NCBI RefSeq assembly: GCF_003573695.1 | Contig: NC_039359.1 | Location: forward strand, 188,998,813 to 189,062,812 | Direction: 5' to 3' | Origin: Papaver somniferum | Lineage: Eukaryota > Streptophyta > Magnoliopsida > Ranunculales > Papaveraceae | DNA length: 64,000 bases | Part shown: one piece after another, positions 1 to 12,740 of the stretch | Position numbering within the stretch: the first letter of the stretch is position 1 | Layout: each line of letters begins with the position of its first letter | The notes under the pieces: generated by a model | The model's input: the letters and a program-made list of their open reading frames with translations, nothing else | What the model was told of the DNA's origin: nothing | Databases searched by the model: none | Program-made: the position numbers and the translations under genes

Positions 1-1469
1 ATCGGAGATATTAATCTCAAGCCAATCGTTACGATTTTACTCAACACGATAGAATCAGCAAGATCATATCACACAACTACAAGAAAGTAGTATCCGTCTG
101 GCTTCACAATCCCAATGAAGTCTTCAAGTCGTTAACCTACAGGGTCTCGAGAAGAAACCTAAGGTTAAAGGAGAATCGACTCTAGCTTATACAACTAGTA
201 TCACACATGAAGTGTGGGGATTAGGTTTCCCTGTTGCTAGAGTTCTCCCTTATATAGTCTTTCAACTCTGGATTTGCAATCATTGTTAGCTTAGTAACAA
301 AGCATTCAATATTCACATTTAGATGAAAACTTAATTAGATTCAAGCTAATATCTTTCAACCGTTGGATCGAAAACTTAGTTTGTTACACACAAATGAAAT
401 GCACGATTTTAGGTTTGTGTAACGTACCCAAACATGTACATTTGTTGGTTCAATAGTAGTTAACCAAATGGTTACCATATGAGCACTTTCATATCAACCA
501 TATTCTTTTTCACCAGAACTAGTTCAAATAACTCAAATGAACTAGTTAGAGAGTTGTTCAATTGTATAAATCTTATATAACTATACAAGACACAATCAAA
601 GCAAAAACGATTTGATTCACTCGAATCGATTCATGAACTTTACAGCCACGGTTTGCAACTTGCATTCCTTAGTTAATATAATATAAGTTCACAAATAATC
701 GTCTTTAGATATAACCAACTCAAGTACGGGACTTAGTTGGCGGACTTAAGTTCCGGGAAGCATTTCACAAACTCCTGCAGATATTCTCGGGATGAGAACC
801 TCCGCCAGTTCGCGGACTGAGTTCACAGCTCTTGTTCCGGTTTTCCTGATCAACAAAGTACGCATACTTTGGTTCAAGGAATAAGGACTTATACATATAT
901 GTGTTGCCACACAATGCTTATATACAACAATGGTTATATAATCTAAACTCTCATTTCAATCATTGAAACATTTTTAGAGGACGTTATATAGTAGTTATTC
1001 CCAAACCATTTTTCGTCAAAGCCATTTTCAAAGTGATTGAAATATAACATGACTTTCGTCACTAGGTAAAGATGAACTTGGCCAAAGCGAAAGCTTATCA
1101 ACACATATTTCGAGAAATAGATAAGCGAGATAAACTCGGCTCGAAATATCAAATGTGCATAATCAAAGTCTATATAGCAAAACGAATTTTGTCTCAAGAT
1201 AGGAGATAGAGTAGATAGACTTTTGAGTGATAGATAAGTTTAAGTCTCCACATACCTTTTAGTCGATGAAGTTCCACTAGTTCCTTGAGTAGTTCTTCGT
1301 CTTGTATGATGATCGCCATGGAGTTCTTGAGCTCAAATACACTTTCTATCCTAGTCCGAGACTTAGCTATAGTAGACTAGAAATCAAGACTTATAGTTTT
1401 GATCACTAATATTGACAAACATTCTTGAGATAACAACACATGCGAGCTCGACCTAGCAGTGCTCTAACT
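1..1469 (-). repeat. Element A 3' LTR (partial)
   Basis: This is colinear with 8035-9520 with scattered substitutions; the rest of the LTR lies left of the window. Its inner end reads gctctaact where the other copies have gctctaaca, so the terminal TG dinucleotide (minus strand) is altered here. Confidence 0.85.
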
Positions 1470-1470
1470 A

Positions 1471-1481
1471 TCTCCCCCTTT
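1471..1481 (-). other. Polypurine tract of element A
   Basis: tctcccccttt on the plus strand is aaagggggaga on the minus strand, directly upstream of the 3' LTR. This is the expected plus-strand priming site for copia elements. Confidence 0.75.
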
Positions 1482-4400
1482 GTCAATTTTTGTGACAAAA
1501 CTATCAATACATATGGAATACAAAAACAAATGAATAAACTTTTGTAGCTCCTATTCCCATACTTAGTCTTCAACATTACTCGAAATCTTCGTCACTTCCA
1601 AGTACTCCAGTGATCCCAAAGGTTGTAAGTTCAGTATCATCGTTGTTGAAGATCCGTAGCTATAACAATGAGAAAACAAATATTCTCAATCATTGTTTTT
1701 TTTTGAGGCATGAAATATATAAAATTGCTGAGAGATTGTTACAGCAGGGCACATAATACCCCAAGATTCGTCAATTACAATTTGATTCTTAAGCCATGAA
1801 TCAGCATCAACATAATAGTGGAGCAGGATATCAGTCTTCAGATCAGGTTTGCATCGAGGGAGGATGTTGGAGTCGAAGGTCGAAATTCCTTCGATCAATG
1901 CTTTCCACAATAAAAGCTGTATTTTTGACGGACACGGCTGTGCCCACGAGAACTTAGATGGAGGTAAAAGTAATCCATGCAATTGGCTGAAGGTGGTAGT
2001 CAGGCCTTTGTATCTCATTGTTACAGAGAACTTAAATTAAGTCTTTAGTCTTGATAGAGTCTTGAAGTAGAGTCCAATCTCCGTCCTTGTGCTAATGGTA
2101 CTATTACAAAGGTTACTTAAACTGAGATACAAATACAAGATGAATTACTAACCTAAATTGAACTATGGAAATGAAGACTAGAAAAAGGAATAAAAATCTA
2201 ATAAAATTACACGATAGAGCAACTTCTACAAGAGCGCTTGACCTATATTATACCTAATACAATACTAGTAAATATAAACATAAAAGTCTATTACAAATAT
2301 AGAAGCAAAAAACTGAATAATATCCACCGGCCCATAGATATGCATGGTATAAAGGTAGCTTGTTAGTATGTGGTGTTTGAAAGTTTAAATTTGTAATGAA
2401 GTTTCTGAAACTTGATCATGTTCAAAATTTAGTAGAAGGTTTCTTTTATAAAGCTGTTGATGTAGATGCTTAGTACTTTCATCTCATTTTAGTTCTAAAG
2501 TTGACTTTAGAGGTGATAAATTGGAAGAAGCACTGGATCATAAGCTGCTACTGTCTCAAATCTGCCACAACTATACTAACTACAACAAATATACATGATA
2601 TAGAAGGTGACTGCAATTTCTCATGAGATGGAGTAAGTCTGAGATTTTAAAAAGGGGATTCATAGCTGCAACAAAAACTGGTTCAGAAAACTGAAGACTC
2701 TTGAACTCAATACCATAACAAGGAAAGAAACAAACCTAAACAAATAAAAGCACACCCAATTTTTTTTATCTTTTTTTATTTTTGTTTTGATAGAAAAACC
2801 CCGGGGAAACCATTTACTAGGAAGCAAGGAAAATAAGGGAACTAGAAAACCAGGGTACCAAAAAAGAAAACCAGCAATCAAACAACCTCTCCATACAACA
2901 AACAAGTACTCCATACTCTAAAAAGAAGAGTATACTTCTAAAAGAGGAACAACATGAGGGGAATTAGAAAAAACACTTGCCTTACATGGATCTACTTTAC
3001 CAATCCATAATTTATACATAGAGATGAAAAAACAAGATGGACAATTGAAAACTAAGAGAACTCAAGCAGAAAGCTTACAGGGAAAGCTCGAACCAAACCA
3101 AAACGAAAAAAACACAAAGAAAAGCTATATCTGGAAAATTTAATGACTGCATCTATGGTTAAGGATTTTGAACATATCTATGATCAAAGGGAACGTCACC
3201 AAAGGATAAATAAAATCACTGAATCATGGATTGAAGGAAGGGGTATGCAGCTGTAAATCAGGGATCTAAAATTGATCTGGTTCTGATAAAAAGGGATTAG
3301 ATTTACCGGATTGAGCAGCAGAGAAATAAAATTGACGAAGCACAAATATAAATATCTCCGACAATTTCTAAAAGATCATCACCAAAACCCCAAAAACGTA
3401 GCAGATATCTGATGAGGAAGACCCATAATAAGGTTGTTGCAGATGAAGAAGAACAACTGATTTTGATGAGAATTGATCATCAACATCGAGATCCCACGAA
3501 AGCACCACACCAGGAACCCATGTAAAAAACAGTCAAATGAAACCCTACTATCATTACAATTGAAAGGCAGGAACAAAATCATACCACCAATCTAACAGCT
3601 AAAACCATCCTATGCCATATCTAGGGCCGTACTATTGAAGATTAGCCGATGAGGAAGGAGGAAAACATTGATTTTGGATTAGGGTTTTTAATTTTCGCGG
3701 CGGAGTTTTTTTTGTTTCTGCCTCTCAGAAGCGATTTAGTTTGGGCTTGAGATACCAAGTGCATTTCGTCATTTAGTTGAAGAGACGCGTCTATTATTAT
3801 ACAGTGTCGAATTATTATTACACAACGTCAAAGTTCAATTGTATCACAACTTCGACAACAATACTATGGTGATATGTATCACTCCCCCTTAGTCAATACT
3901 CCATCTCACATGGAAACCACTCCCCCTTACATAATGATCCGAAAACCATACATATTTGTAGTGTGAACCACATATTAATTCTCCCCCTTTTTGTTAATAA
4001 AATTGGCAAACGTACGAAACCGGGATCCTAATGAAATTTCCAAAAGAGACATTTCATGACCAAAAGAAAGCACATATCAACTTGTTTAGATGCAATCATA
4101 AAGCCGAAGCTAAATGATTTCATCAAGGAGTTTATAAAGATACAAGATAACTCCTATAATATTCCACAACCGCACTCCCCACAAAGATTTGGAAATTAAG
4201 CACAAGTTCAATTTAGAACTCTCCCCCATAATATGTCATTCCCGAAAGAACAACAAGAGCGACCTTAATTTCAAAAGAAAAGAAGGATTTCTTTGGACAT
4301 AAAAAATCACATACGAATATGAATTTGAATCCAAAAATACTCAATTAGATTAATCACAAGAGAACCCATAATTAATCTAATAGGAAATATACAACCAAAT

Positions 4401-5004
4401 TAACCACAAAAAGTGATGAATTTAATTGATCATGCTCGACATAAGAGAAATTACGGAGCCTCACGGTATAACATAAGAATATGGATCAGGGAAGATCAAT
4501 ACTGCGGAATATACAAGGATTCATTCTACTTTCCATCACCATTTACACAATATACAATAGACATAATCCTTATAAACACAAGTTCATCCTCTCTTCCATC
4601 AATAATGACATAATAGGCTTCAAACTTATGTGATGTCAAAAGCTCATTCATTCTTTTATCAATACATGCATATCGACTTACGAAAGACTTAACTTTCGAC
4701 AAGGTATGGGACAATCACAGTTCACTGACACAAACACACATATCCCATAACAAATTGTTATATATAAAACCATAAATACTGCAAAAATCATCTTTCAAAC
4801 AATTTTAGAATTTAAATAAATAATCCTAAAAACATGAAGATGAAAACGTTGTACATAGCTATGTGTAATCACAATAATGGCTATTCCAAACTCTAGTTAT
4901 TCTTCTAAACAAAACAAGAAAAAAGAAGATTTACTAGAGAAATAAACAAAATCAACAAGATAAAGCGGACTTCTATGCCAAAGTTGAACACGAACTTGGG
5001 TCAA
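1482..5004. other. Element A internal region, mostly non-coding
   Basis: About 3.5 kb with no convincing protein apart from the LINE-like fragment at 1686-2018. Between 3880 and 4235 there are four more C-rich tracts (3882, 3920, 3981, 4221), purine tracts on the element's coding strand. Such clusters of extra tract copies are seen in the 3' region of SIRE-type elements. Around 3620-3760 the minus strand reads like a plant gene leader (C- and T-rich, with an AACCCTAA block), which may be captured host DNA; this is a guess from composition. Confidence 0.45.
1686..2018 (-). pseudogene. LINE-like zf-RVT domain fragment
   Basis: The 110-aa open stretch contains W-x-QPCPSKIQLLLWKAL followed by a small-residue stretch and an LPRC-like motif. 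This resembles the segment just after RNase H in plant LINEs, the reverse-transcriptase zinc-binding domain (usual pattern W-x-x-PxKIxxFLW...LxxR). No upstream RT is visible. It is probably the 3' end of a dead LINE trapped inside element A. The call rests on one motif and could be wrong; a captured host exon is the alternative. Confidence 0.35.
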
Positions 5005-5144
5005 ATAGACGGTTCGGAATCCTCACGAGTCGTGTGGTCTTTGAGCTTGTGATTGACAGCACCCATCGCATCTTCAGAGAAGATATTTTCTTTGAGAAGA
5101 TCATTGATGTGAGATTTTATGAGACCAAGGTCAGAGGTAACCTT

Positions 5145-5420
5145 TTACAACCCAGTTTTTAACACATCAAGACTTTTCAAAGTATCAACGAGCTGCAATT
5201 TTGATTCCTCAAAATATTTAAGAAAATCATGAACCATTTCAGCAGAAACCATATCTTCCTTCTCAACATCCTCATGAGTATAGGCATAGTAACATGAGGC
5301 ATTGGGATGATCATCTTCTACAAGGGTTCTTTTCTTCCTCCCTTTTGACTCGAAACCTATACCTTTATCAAGAAACCCTCTTGCAGACCCACAAGAACTT
5401 GAAGGTGGAGAGGATGACAT
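5145..5420 (-). CDS. Short unknown ORF of element A
   Basis: Counting from the methionine at 5420, the product is about 91 aa. It starts with a serine/proline-rich segment (MSSSPPSSSCGSARGF), then a basic patch (KGRKKR), then an acidic helical stretch ending LKTGL. An upstream methionine at 5561 would give 138 aa, but that extension looks like random leader. Past the stop at 5145 the same frame stays open to about 5005 with helical-looking sequence, so the ancestral protein was probably longer. The ORF lies 3' of the 395-aa ORF in the same orientation. I do not recognise the family. Confidence 0.35.
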   Translation of the reverse strand: MSSSPPSSSCGSARGFLDKGIGFESKGRKKRTLVEDDHPNASCYYAYTHEDVEKEDMVSAEMVHDFLKYFEESKLQLVDTLKSLDVLKTGL

Positions 5421-5896
5421 TCTTGACAAAAAGAAAATAACACCCAGAATATGCGTACAATACTCAAAGGATTGGTATTTAAAAGGTTTTCTAGGGAAGA
5501 GGTTTTTAGGGTTTTCAAACAGTTGACTCGTACCATAACACGGGTATCCGTTCGAGTACAACTTGACCCAAACAAAAATTAAAACTAAAAACTGTTGCTA
5601 CATGATATTTCATAAATGGCTCAATAAATTTCATAACTTCAGAGAAGCAATTTAGAGCACAAGAGTAGCAGGCATCATAGTTGCAAAGAAAACTTCCTAT
5701 AAAAACAAGAGAACAACAAGGAGCAACTTTAGACACAAACAATACTTAAGCAAAACTTGTCTTCAAACAATAGTTTAGCTATGGACGATAAGAAAATAGC
5801 TCAACTAAACAGAAGCAATTTTGCCAATAATATACCTGATTATTAACACATCTTACTCAACATGATTTTTATGAGTAAGTTCTTTAACCCTTGTGA

Positions 5897-7084
5897 TTAA
5901 TTAGCACAAGTATGATCTCCAAGCTCATTAAAAAAATTGTGTTTACGATCAAGTCTATTTTTCCTTTCATATCTGGGAAGGAATCCCTTTTGATGTGAGA
6001 AATTATCATAAAACTTATTGTCATCAAAATACGAGACATGGTTTGATTTCTTACCATAAGACTTTTGACTTGCAGGAATTGATAACCGGTTGATAGTTTC
6101 TTTATAATATTTCATCATCACCCTCAGGTTATTTCTCATATCATCATTCTTGCTTCTTTCTTCTGGTGTTTTGTACACATCAAAGGCAATGTTTTCTCCC
6201 TTTTTGACAGAAGGACTGGCTTGATTTCTCCTTAGACGATTTTTTTCAAGACGTCTGTTCTTCTTCTGAGCAATCGAGGAACTCATTGAACTGACTTTCC
6301 TGGTAGCATACACAGGGTAAATACGAAAACCAATTGGTTTAGACATACGAATTTCAGTTACACCTTTGAGAATTAAGTCCAAGGTGTGTTGAAGTTGAAC
6401 AAGGGAATTTTTATTCAACCTAGTTTTCCTATTTTGTTTAGCAGAACCTTTTCCTTCGCAAAAGAGGCATACTTTCTGATCACAAGGGTGATTATATAAT
6501 ATAGTCTTACCAGCCTCGTTGGGAGATTTCTTCCTTCCATGTGATGTGGAATATCCTTGATTAATGGGGATTTCAGGCACATCCTTTTTAATTGGAAGGG
6601 ATTCCAATTTTACTTCTGAAGATGCAGCTTTGGTTTCAACAGAAGTAGATGGTATAAAAGAATTTTTGACAAGACCTTGAATAGAGAGTTTATTCAAGCG
6701 ATGTTCAATTTCCAGAAGATCTTTTTCAAGGCTTGCCTCAAGAGACATACGTGAAGAGTGATCTTCAGTATTTTCTTTGAAATTGCAGTCTTTTACTACA
6801 CCAAGAAGAACATTGACATGGTGTTTCAACCGATTAAATCTATCATCTTGGATTCTAAGAAGATTTAGAATCAATTCACTCTCTTTAGCTGTTTCCCGTT
6901 CATTAATAGAGATGGTCTCTTTTGAAGGGTAATCGGAATCACACATGTCAGTTTTTGTCTGTCTCGTCAGAACACAAGGTTCGTCTATATTCGAGATTGA
7001 AGAATCTTTCTCTTTAATAGAATTAGACGAGGCAGAACTTTTGTTTCTGGTGACGCGTTTATCAGAGATAGTACTCTTGTCCAT
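5897..7084 (-). CDS. 395-aa unknown protein of element A (gag position)
   Basis: The start codon lies 54 bases downstream of the primer-binding site, which is the gag position in a copia element. The protein is Ser/Lys/Glu-rich, highly charged and probably largely disordered. A helical block spans residues about 65-140. One CxxC (CLFCEGKG) lies near residue 207, without the His/Cys pair of a complete zinc knuckle. A very basic stretch spans about residues 270-290 (KKNRRLEKNRLRRNQ), and an aromatic Asn/Phe-rich tail ends the protein. It is free of stops, unlike most ORFs here, which suggests recent activity or selection. I find no match to standard copia Gag. It could be a diverged Gag, a captured gene or an accessory protein. 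No protease or pol frame follows. Confidence 0.55.
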   Translation of the reverse strand: MDKSTISDKRVTRNKSSASSNSIKEKDSSISNIDEPCVLTRQTKTDMCDSDYPSKETISINERETAKESELILNLLRIQDDRFNRLKHHVNVLLGVVKDCNFKENTEDHSSRMSLEASLEKDLLEIEHRLNKLSIQGLVKNSFIPSTSVETKAASSEVKLESLPIKKDVPEIPINQGYSTSHGRKKSPNEAGKTILYNHPCDQKVCLFCEGKGSAKQNRKTRLNKNSLVQLQHTLDLILKGVTEIRMSKPIGFRIYPVYATRKVSSMSSSIAQKKNRRLEKNRLRRNQASPSVKKGENIAFDVYKTPEERSKNDDMRNNLRVMMKYYKETINRLSIPASQKSYGKKSNHVSYFDDNKFYDNFSHQKGFLPRYERKNRLDRKHNFFNELGDHTCAN

Positions 7085-7137
7085 AGATTCAGATCGCTAC
7101 AAACACAAACTTGTAAGGTCTTTGAACGTGTTTTCCT

Positions 7138-7149
7138 ACTCTGATACCA
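7138..7149 (-). other. Primer-binding site of element A (initiator tRNA-Met type)
   Basis: The minus strand reads TGGTATCAGAGT immediately inside the 5' LTR, matching the 3' end of plant initiator tRNA-Met for 11 bases. It fixes the orientation of the element. Confidence 0.85.
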
Positions 7150-7150
7150 A

Positions 7151-9520
7151 TTAAAAAAGCGGGGGTACAACAACCACACCCAATATTTCGATTAGCAATC
7201 TGTATGGACTAACTCCAATATACTTTCAAGAGAATCAACTAGACTCAATCTTAATAAAGTATATCAAAGAGTTATATCTCTCTTTCTCGATTCAATTCTT
7301 ACTCAAGCAAATAGAAATCTGCGAGTCTAATTGAATACAAGAGAAATCACTTGAACGGTACCAAAGACCAATGTTCAAGGATCAATCAATTTCAATCAAC
7401 AACCAAAGGTCGGATTTCCAATTGATTGATTCAAACGCACAACCTGTGATATTTCAATTATACAATAAAATATAACGCGGAAAAGAAATAACACAGACAC
7501 TAGAATTTTGTTAACGAGGAAACCGCAAATGCAAAAAAAAACCCCGGGACCTAGTCCAGATTGAGCACACACCGTATTAAGCCGCTACAGACACTAGCCT
7601 ACTACAAACTAACTTTGGTCTGGACTGTAGTTGAACCCCAATCAATCTCACACTGATCCAAGGTTCAGTTGCGCTCCTTACGTCTCTGATCCCATCAGGA
7701 TACTACACACTTGATTCCCTTAGCTGATCTCACCCACAACTAAGAGTTGCTACAACCCAAAATCGAAGACTTTAATAAAGAAATCTGTATCATAGAGAAA
7801 AGTCTACGATAATAGATAAATCTGTCTCCCACAGAAATACCTACAAGTTTTGTTCCGTCTTTTGATAAATCAAGGTGAACATGAACCAATTGATAACCCA
7901 GACTTATATTCCCGAAGAACAACCTAGTATTATCAATTACCTCACAATAATCTTAATTGACGCGGCGAAAGATGATATTGTGGAATTACAAACGATGAGA
8001 CGAAGATGTTTGTGACTACTTTTATATCTTGCCTATCAGAGATATTAATCTCAAGCCAATCGTTACGATTGTACTCAACACGATAGAATCAGCAAGGTCA
8101 GATCACACAACTACAAGAAAGTAGTATCGGTCTGGCTTCACAATCCTAATGAAGTCTTCAAGTCGTTAACCTACAGGGTCTCGAGAAGAAACCTAAGGTT
8201 AAAGGAGAATCGACTCTAGCTTATACAACTAGTATCACACATGAGGTGTGGGGATCATGTTTACCAGTTGCTAGAGTTCTCCCTTATATAGTCTTTCAAA
8301 TCAGTATTTGCAATCAATGTTAGCTAAGTAACAAAACATTCAATATTCGCCGTTTGATGAAAATCTGATTAGATTCAAGTTAATATCTTTCAACTGTTGG
8401 ATCGAAAACTTATCTTGTTACACACAAATTAAATGCACGATTTTAGGTTTGTGTAACCGTACCCAAACATGTACATTTGTTGGTTCAACAGTAGTTCACC
8501 AAATGGTTAGCCATATGATCACTTTCATATCAACCATATTCTTCTTCACCATAACTAGTTCAAATAACCCATATGAACTGGTTAGAGAGTTGTTCAATTG
8601 TATAAATCTTATATAACTATACAAGACACAATCGAAGCAAAAATAATTTGATTCACTCGAACAGATTCATGAAATTTATAGCCACGGTTTGCAATTTGCA
8701 TTCCTTAGTTAATATAAATATAAGTTCAAAAATAACCGTCTATAGATATAACCAACTCAAGTACGCGGACTTAGTTCGCGGACTTAAGTTCCCTGAAGGA
8801 GTTCACAAACTCCAGCAGATATTCTCGGGATGAGAACCTCCGCCAGTTCGTGGAGCGGGTTCGTGGACTGAGTTCACAGCTCTTGTTCCGGTTTTCCTGA
8901 TCAACAAAGTACACATGCTTTGGTTCAAGGAATAAGGACTTATACATATATGTGTTTCCACACAATGCTTATATCCAATAATGATTATATAATCTAAACT
9001 CTCATTTCAATCATTGAAATATTCTTAGAGGAGGTTATATAGTTGTTATTCACAAACCAATTTTCGTCAAAGCCATTTTCAAAGTGATTGAAACATAACA
9101 TGACTTTCGTAACTAGGTAAAGATGAACTTGTCCAAAGCGAAAGCTTACCAACACATATTTCAAGAAATAGATAAGCGAGATAAACTCGGCTCGAAATAA
9201 CAAATGTTTATGATCAAAGTCTATATAGCAAAACTACTTTTGTCTCAAAATAAGAGATAGAGTAGATATACTTTTGAGTGATAGATAAGTTCAAGTCTCC
9301 ACACACCTTTTAGTCGATGAAGTTCCACCAGTTCCTTGAGTAGTTATTCATCTTGTATGATCATCGCCATGGAGTTCTTGAGCTCAACTGCACTTTTTAT
9401 CCTAGTCCGAGACTTAGATATAGTAGACTATAAATCAAGACTTATAGTTTTGATCACTAACATTGACAAACATGCTTGAGATAGCAACGTATGCGAGTTA
9501 GACCGAGCAGTATTCTAACA
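7151..9520 (-). repeat. Element A 5' LTR, full length (about 2370 bp)
   Basis: On the minus strand it starts TGTTAGAATA at 9520 and ends near 7151 with GCTTTTTTAA, where other copies end GCTTTTTCA. It is shared with 1-1469, 9725-11822, 18009-19460 (inverted) and 63915-64000 (inverted), which defines the family's termini as TGTTAGAGC...CGCTTTTTCA. Internal ORFs differ between copies and are not genes. Confidence 0.85.
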
Positions 9521-9724
9521 CCAATGCAGATAGTTAAAATCTGTAGAAAAGGATTTTGGGAAAAAATAATTTAACCTAGAAAACTGAGTCAGGTTGAGAA
9601 TAAGACCTCCAACTCATAAAAAGGAAAGTCACAATCATGGCAAAATGATAGGTCTCGCCGAGATTAAATCCGATTGCAGGTAAAAAGCTAAGGCACAAAA
9701 TATCAAAACTACATCATACTAAAG
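9521..9724. other. Spacer between two LTR copies
   Basis: About 200 bp of unrecognised DNA flanking element A. No ORF or repeat identified. Confidence 0.4.
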
Positions 9725-11822
9725 TGAAAAAGCGGGGGTACAACAACCACACCCAATATTTCGATTAGCAATCTGTAAGGACTAACTCCAATATAATTTC
9801 AAGAGAATCAACTAGACTCAATCTTAATAAAGTATATCAAAGAGTTCTAACATCTCTATTTCACAATGTAATCAGCAAATCGAACAGATAGAAATCCGTG
9901 AGCCTGATTATTATGTGAAATAACTTGAACGGTACCAAAGACCAATGTTCAAGTGTCAATCAATGTAAATCAACAACCAAAGGTTGGATATTCTAATTGA
10001 TTGATCTTAACGCACAACCTGTGATATTTCAATTATATAACAAAATATAATGCGGAAAAGAAATAACACAGACACCAGAATTTTGTTAACGAGGAAACCG
10101 TAAATGCATAAAAACCTCGGGACCTAGTCCAGATTGAACACACATTAGATTAAGACGCTACAGACACTAGCCTACTACAAACTAACTTCGGTCTGGACTG
10201 CAGTTGAACCCCAATCAATCTCACATTGATCCAAGGTACAGTTGCGCTCCTTATGTCTCTGATCCCAGCAGGATACTACGCGCTTGATTCCCTTAGTTGA
10301 TCTCACCCACAACTAAGAGTTGATACGACCCAAAGTCGAAGACTTTAATAAACAAATCCGTATCACACAGATAAGTCTACGATAATAGATAAATTTGTCT
10401 CCCGCAGAAATACCTACAAGTTTTGTAACGTCTTTTGATAAATCAAGGTGAACATGAACCAATTGATAACCCAGACTTATATTCCCGAAGAACAGGCTAG
10501 TATTATCAATCACCTCACAATAATCTTAATCGACGCGGAGAAAGAAGATATTGTGGAATCACAAACGATGAGACGAAGATGTTTGTGACTACTTTTATAT
10601 CTTTCCTATCGGAGATAACAATCTCAAGCCAATCGTTTTTGTACTCAACACGATAGAATCAGCAATATCAGATCACACAACTACTAGAAAGTAGTATCGG
10701 CCTGGCTTCACAATCCCAATGAATTCTTCAAGTCGTTAACCTACAGGGTCTCGAGAAGAAACCTAAGGTTAAAGGATAATCGACTCTGGATTATACAACT
10801 AGTATCACACATGTGGTGTGGGGATTAGGTTTCCCAGTTGCTAGAGTTCTTCCTTATATAATATTTCAAATCAGGGTTTGCAATCAATGTTAGCTTAATA
10901 ACAAAGCATGTAATATTCACCGTTAGATGAAAACCTGATTAGATTCAAGCTAATATCTTTCAACCGCTGGATCGAAAACTTAACTTGTTACACACAAATG
11001 AAATGCACTATTTTAGGTTTGTGTAACCGTACCCAAACATGTACATTTGTTGGTTCAACAGTAGTTAACCAAATGGTTAGCCATATGAGCACTTTCATAT
11101 CAACCATATTCTTCTTCACTATAACTAGTTCAAATAAATCAAATGAACTAGTTAGAGAGTTGTTCAATTGTATAAATCTTATATAACTATACAAGACACA
11201 ATTAAAGCAAAAACGATTTGATTCACTCGAATCAATTCATGAACTTTATAGCCACGGTTTGCAATTTGCATTCCTTAGTTAATATAAATATAAGTTCACA
11301 AATAATCGTCTTTAGATATAACCAACTCAAGTACGCGGACTTAGTTCGCGGACTTAAGTTCCCGGAAGGAGTTCACAAACTCCAGCAGATATTCTCGGGT
11401 GGAGAACCTCCGCAAGTTCGTGGACTGGGTTCACGGACTAAGTTCACATCTCTTGTTCCGGTTTTCATGATCAACAAAGTACGCATACTTTGGTTCAAGG
11501 AATAAGGACTTATACATATATGTGTTGCCACACAATGCTTATATCCAACAATGGTTATATAATCTAAACTCTCATTTCAATCATTGAAACATTCTTAGAG
11601 GACGTTATATAGTTGTTATTCACAAACCATTTTTCGTCAAAGACATTTTCAAAGTGATTGAAACATAACATGACTTTCGTCACTGGGTAAAGATGAACTT
11701 GGCCAAAGTTAAAGCTTACCAACACATATTTCGAGAAATAGATAAGCGAGATAAACTCGGCCCCGAATAGCAAATGTGTATAATCAAAGTCTATATAGCA
11801 AAACGACTTTTGTCTCAAGATA
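9725..11822 (-). repeat. Truncated element-A-family LTR
   Basis: This is colinear with 7151-9240. The inner terminus at 9725 (tgaaaaagcggggg) is intact and shows the original CA end on the minus strand. Similarity stops abruptly at about 11822, so roughly 280 bp of the other end is missing. No primer-binding site lies next to the intact end, so this is a solo-LTR relic and not part of a second element. Confidence 0.8.
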
Positions 11823-12239
11823 CTGAATGTAGTATTGCATATGTTTTCGATGGATTGATCAAACCAGAAATAAATTAAGAAAATCCTGCTTCAAACTTCA
11901 GATGCTTGAGGTTCAAAGCATCAGATACCTTAAGAGAACGTCTTAGGCATGATCGTCTTGGCCATGAATATATTCTGTTCGGCTTTTCCTTCACTAGTCC
12001 TCCAACGCGTGAGATTCCATGCTCGTACAGGTGTCAGCACTTTTGCATAATTCGGCAGTGGACATTCCTGAATGCGGAACAGGAGTACATCCAATACATT
12101 CCTTGTCATGACTGCATATCATCTCTAAAATGAACATTCCAGTGAGATGCTCGATTCGAAGAGGTGCGACCACTTGGTAAAATATTATTTTGGTGAAGAT
12201 ATTCATTCATGACGTATTGCAACAGCTGAGTTATTAACA
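11823..12239. other. Unassigned sequence left of the gypsy remnant
   Basis: Short open frames on both strands overlap here but none resembles a known protein. It is probably decayed pol of the gypsy remnant to the right. Confidence 0.3.
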
Positions 12240-12419
12240 GAATTGAGTCCCCATGCTAGGAGAGAATGTAGGAGAATATATGATATGGACATAGGAGGAA
12301 TGAGACTTGCCTGAGTGCAGAATATTTTGAGAAATGTCGATGCACCTTCTTCAGGTTCTTGTTTCAACCTCATCAGAATTTCCTCTCAGTGCTTTGACGA
12401 TGGAAGGCTCACCAAATCC

Positions 12420-12740
12420 CTTGTATCGAACCTTCTTCATTGGAGAGATGTGAAACCAAAGGCGTTTTGTTAGTAGCCATCTTTTCAGCGTGGATCCATG
12501 TTCGTCCGAGGATCATGTGATATCCTGGATCTTCCTTGACTATGAAAAACTTGGCTTCTGTCTAGATTGAGCTTATTTTCATCTTGAAAGTAATGTAGCC
12601 ATAAGTATCTCTTGAGCGTTCCTTCATGATTCTTGATTGAGATGGGAACATGAGTAGCTTCTTTTCGAGCGATGCCTGTGGCTCTGAAAGTCTTCAGTGG
12701 AATTATGTTGATGGCGGACCAACGTTCTTCCAAATTTGTT
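12420..12740 (-). pseudogene. Decayed Ty3/gypsy protease region
   Basis: Minus-strand translation shows SAINIIPLKTFRATGI just after the catalytic-loop position and, in a shifted frame some 70 codons later, MILGRTWIH. These are the usual start and end landmarks of gypsy retropepsin in the gag-pol polyprotein (active-site loop, then ILGRxWIH). The two landmarks are in different frames, and the loop aspartate region is damaged. It lies directly downstream of the gag pieces on the same strand. Confidence 0.7.

Larger units (their letters stand above)
1..9520 (-). mobile_element. Non-autonomous copia-like LTR retrotransposon with 2.4-kb LTRs (element A, left end cut by the window)
   Basis: Two direct copies of a long terminal repeat (1-1469 partial and 7151-9520) bracket about 5.7 kb of internal DNA. 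Read on the minus strand, the right LTR is followed by a primer-binding site matching the initiator-tRNA-Met type (7138-7149). The left LTR is preceded by a purine tract (1471-1481), so the element runs right to left. No reverse transcriptase, integrase, protease or RNase H motif was found inside. What is there is one 395-aa ORF, one short ORF, and non-coding DNA that includes a decayed LINE-like piece. Long LTRs, the initiator-Met primer site and repeated purine tracts upstream of the 3' LTR resemble SIRE/Maximus-type copia elements (family knowledge), but the lineage is inferred. The target duplication cannot be checked because the left end is outside the window. Confidence 0.75.
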
